Shown piece by piece: positions 10,986-12,534 of a DNA stretch of 12,534 nucleotides. The position numbers and the translations under genes were made by a program. The notes under the pieces are model-generated. The model worked only from the letters and a program-made list of their open reading frames with translations. It was not told the origin of the DNA and ran no database searches. Positions within the stretch are counted from its first letter, which is position 1. Each line of letters starts with the position of its first letter. Source of the DNA: Thermoplasmata archaeon (lineage in GTDB: Archaea > Thermoplasmatota > Thermoplasmata > Sysuiplasmatales > Sysuiplasmataceae). The stretch covers positions 1 through 12,534 of the forward strand of contig JAKAPY010000037.1 in assembly GCA_021811925.1 (NCBI GenBank), given 5' to 3'.

Positions 10986-12534
10986 TGCTCATCACCTTCT
11001 CCCATGTCGTAGTCCACTTCCTCGGCTTCCTCTTCCTCCTGCCCTTCCATCATGTCCATCTCAAGCGTGGCGTATGCGCTCGCCCTCTTCTCGTCGATCT
11101 TGGCAAGAATCTGCGCCTCGTCGCCAAGCGCCTCTATGAGTATTCCGTCCACGTCGACCGCATCTCCCTGTATGCTCCTGGAGGGGTCAATGCCGTCCTC
11201 GCCGTAAAGCACCTGGACGATGGAGTCGGCCGTGTTGCGCACTGTCCTGTCCTCTGTGACCTTTATGTCCTCAAGCGCGTTGATCAGCCTGCGCTGCATG
11301 TAGCCGGACCTTGATGTCCTGACAGCAGTGTCCACTATTCCTTCCCTGCCTCCCATGCTGTGGAAGAAGAATTCGGTCGGTGTCAGCCCGTCCTTGTAAC
11401 TGTGCTTGACAAAACCCCTTGCTTCAGCGCCAAGGTCTCCCTGCTTGAAGTGCGGCAGCGTCCTGTTCCAGTAACCCCTGGAAAGCCTTTCGCCCCTGAC
11501 AGCCTGCTGCCCGATGCAGCCAGCCATCTGTGAAAGGTTGAGCATCGAGCCCCTTGCACCGCATTTTGCCATTATGACTGCCGGGTTCTCCATACCCAGG
11601 TACTGGCCTGCAATGTCGCCGGCCCCGTCCCTGGCCCTGCCCAGGACCTTCATGACCTCTACCTCTAGAGTCTCTTCCATTGACCTTCCAGGCATCTGCT
11701 CGAGCTCGCCTGTCTTGTACTGCCTGACCAGTTCATTCACCCTGGCTACAGCCTTCTCAAGCGATTCTGCAATCCTGTTCTTCCCCTCGGACGGTATGTC
11801 CTCGTCCGCTATTCCAGTGGTGAAGCCCCTGACCATTATTGACGCTATGCTCAGCTTCGTCACGTTGTCAATGAAGTCCCTGACAACGTCAGACCCGTAA
11901 TCCCTGGCGAGCTTGTCGATGACCTTTCCCTTGAATGCACCAACCGCCTTTTCGTCCATGGTGCCGACCTCAAAGTTGCCGTCCTTGATCCTGACGTATG
12001 CATCGTACTCGCACTTCTCGTACAGGCATGGCTCACAGTTGACGCATATTGACGACTTGAATGCCATGCTGAGCGTCGCCGGGAGTATGAGCGAGAAAAG
12101 CTGCTTTCCGCTCCACAACTCCCTGCCTGCCTTGTCGGTCATCAAAGGCTCCGGGAGTTCCCTGTGGTGCTTCACCGTCGAGAGAATGATCATGACTTCC
12201 TCCTTGGAGAAGAGGGAGTTCATGTATGTCAGGAGGAAAGCGCCTGTGATGTGGTCGTGTATTGCACCTATTACCGGCCCGCCGAATCTTGGCGACAGCA
12301 CATGCTCCTGCACCTTCATCAGCACCTTCGCTTCCGCCCTCGCCTCCTCGCTCTGGAGCACATGCAGGTTCATTTCATCGCCATCGAAGTCTGCGTTGTA
12401 GGGCGGGCAGACGCTCAGGCTGAGCCTGAACGTCTTTCCGGGCATGACACGTACCTGGTGGCCCATCATTGACATCCTGTGAAGGGACGGCTGCCTGTTG
12501 AAGAGCACAATGTCGCCGTCGGTGAGGTGCCTCT
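10982..12534 (-). CDS. rpoA1: DNA-directed RNA polymerase subunit A', 5' part outside window
   Basis: This is the C-terminal 516 residues of the N-terminal section of the largest polymerase subunit; the start lies beyond the window edge, where the frame is open. The catalytic Mg-binding motif NADFDGDEMN is at 12397-12368, preceded by FNRQPSLHR. Later blocks include KCGARGSMLNLSQMAGC with QQAVRGERLSRGY, and EFFFHSMGGREGIVDTAVRTSRSGYMQRRL, the bridge-helix region. A four-cysteine cluster, C-x2-C-x2-C-x4-C (codons 12046-12011), may bind a metal. The protein ends in a strongly acidic tail, then overlaps rpoA2 by 4 bp. The apparent ATG-like start at 12508 is really an internal Val codon. Confidence 0.97.
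   Translation of the reverse strand, partial: RHLTDGDIVLFNRQPSLHRMSMMGHQVRVMPGKTFRLSLSVCPPYNADFDGDEMNLHVLQSEEARAEAKVLMKVQEHVLSPRFGGPVIGAIHDHITGAFLLTYMNSLFSKEEVMIILSTVKHHRELPEPLMTDKAGRELWSGKQLFSLILPATLSMAFKSSICVNCEPCLYEKCEYDAYVRIKDGNFEVGTMDEKAVGAFKGKVIDKLARDYGSDVVRDFIDNVTKLSIASIMVRGFTTGIADEDIPSEGKNRIAESLEKAVARVNELVRQYKTGELEQMPGRSMEETLEVEVMKVLGRARDGAGDIAGQYLGMENPAVIMAKCGARGSMLNLSQMAGCIGQQAVRGERLSRGYWNRTLPHFKQGDLGAEARGFVKHSYKDGLTPTEFFFHSMGGREGIVDTAVRTSRSGYMQRRLINALEDIKVTEDRTVRNTADSIVQVLYGEDGIDPSRSIQGDAVDVDGILIEALGDEAQILAKIDEKRASAYATLEMDMMEGQEEEEAEEVDYDMGEGDEQ

Noticed and set aside
10254..11012. A 252-codon plus-strand open frame opposite rpoA2
   Set aside because: It lies fully within rpoA2, whose catalytic motifs are unmistakable, and its translation is low-complexity Leu/His/Arg sequence with no ribosome binding site.

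Overview
The window is chromosomal DNA from an archaeon. The evidence is a group II chaperonin (thermosome), an RNA polymerase largest subunit split into separate rpoA1 and rpoA2 genes, an L30e-like protein and a short two-KH-domain archaeal NusA. The thermosome start region and the rpoA1-rpoA2-rpl30e-nusA order fit Euryarchaeota. My best guess is an uncultivated Thermoplasmatota-like lineage, but that is inference and no rRNA is present. I see no mobile element, CRISPR array, tRNA or phage gene. The region is mostly housekeeping, with one transport operon.

Layout: (1) 1-904, minus: the N-terminal ~301 residues of a thermosome subunit, cut by the window edge. (2) 905-1420: the only long gap, about 516 bp. 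It holds the thermosome promoter and leader, the promoter of the transport operon, and an unusual number of perfect short inverted repeats. (3) 1421-7191, plus: a four-gene peptide-type (Dpp/Opp) ABC importer made of a membrane-anchored, sequon-rich binding protein, two permeases and one fused double ATPase. The ATPase apparently starts at a CTG codon behind a near-ideal Shine-Dalgarno sequence. (4) 7163-7762, minus: a DUF309-family protein. (5) 7773-8939, plus: a COG2108-like radical SAM protein, divergent from the DUF309 gene with no space between their starts. (6) 8926-12534, minus: the end of the RNA polymerase operon in transcription order rpoA1 (partial), rpoA2, rpl30e, nusA, joined by two 4-bp ATGA stop/start overlaps and one 6-nt gap.

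How it works together: the binding protein captures an extracellular ligand (probably an oligopeptide, not provable here), the permease pair forms the channel, and the fused ATPase supplies both nucleotide-binding domains as one chain. The RNA polymerase cluster supplies both halves of the catalytic subunit plus NusA. The middle part is very compact. Two convergent pairs overlap at their 3' ends (29 bp and 14 bp) and one divergent pair shares its start region, so antisense transcription or promoters inside neighbouring genes are expected.

The observations most worth a second look are the CTG start of the fused ATPase, the palindrome-rich 905-1420 gap with an inverted repeat on the predicted start site, the duplicated four-cysteine motifs in the ATPase, and the opposite charges of the two tails at the RpoA1/RpoA2 split. 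I found no convincing evidence of a wholly new multi-gene system.
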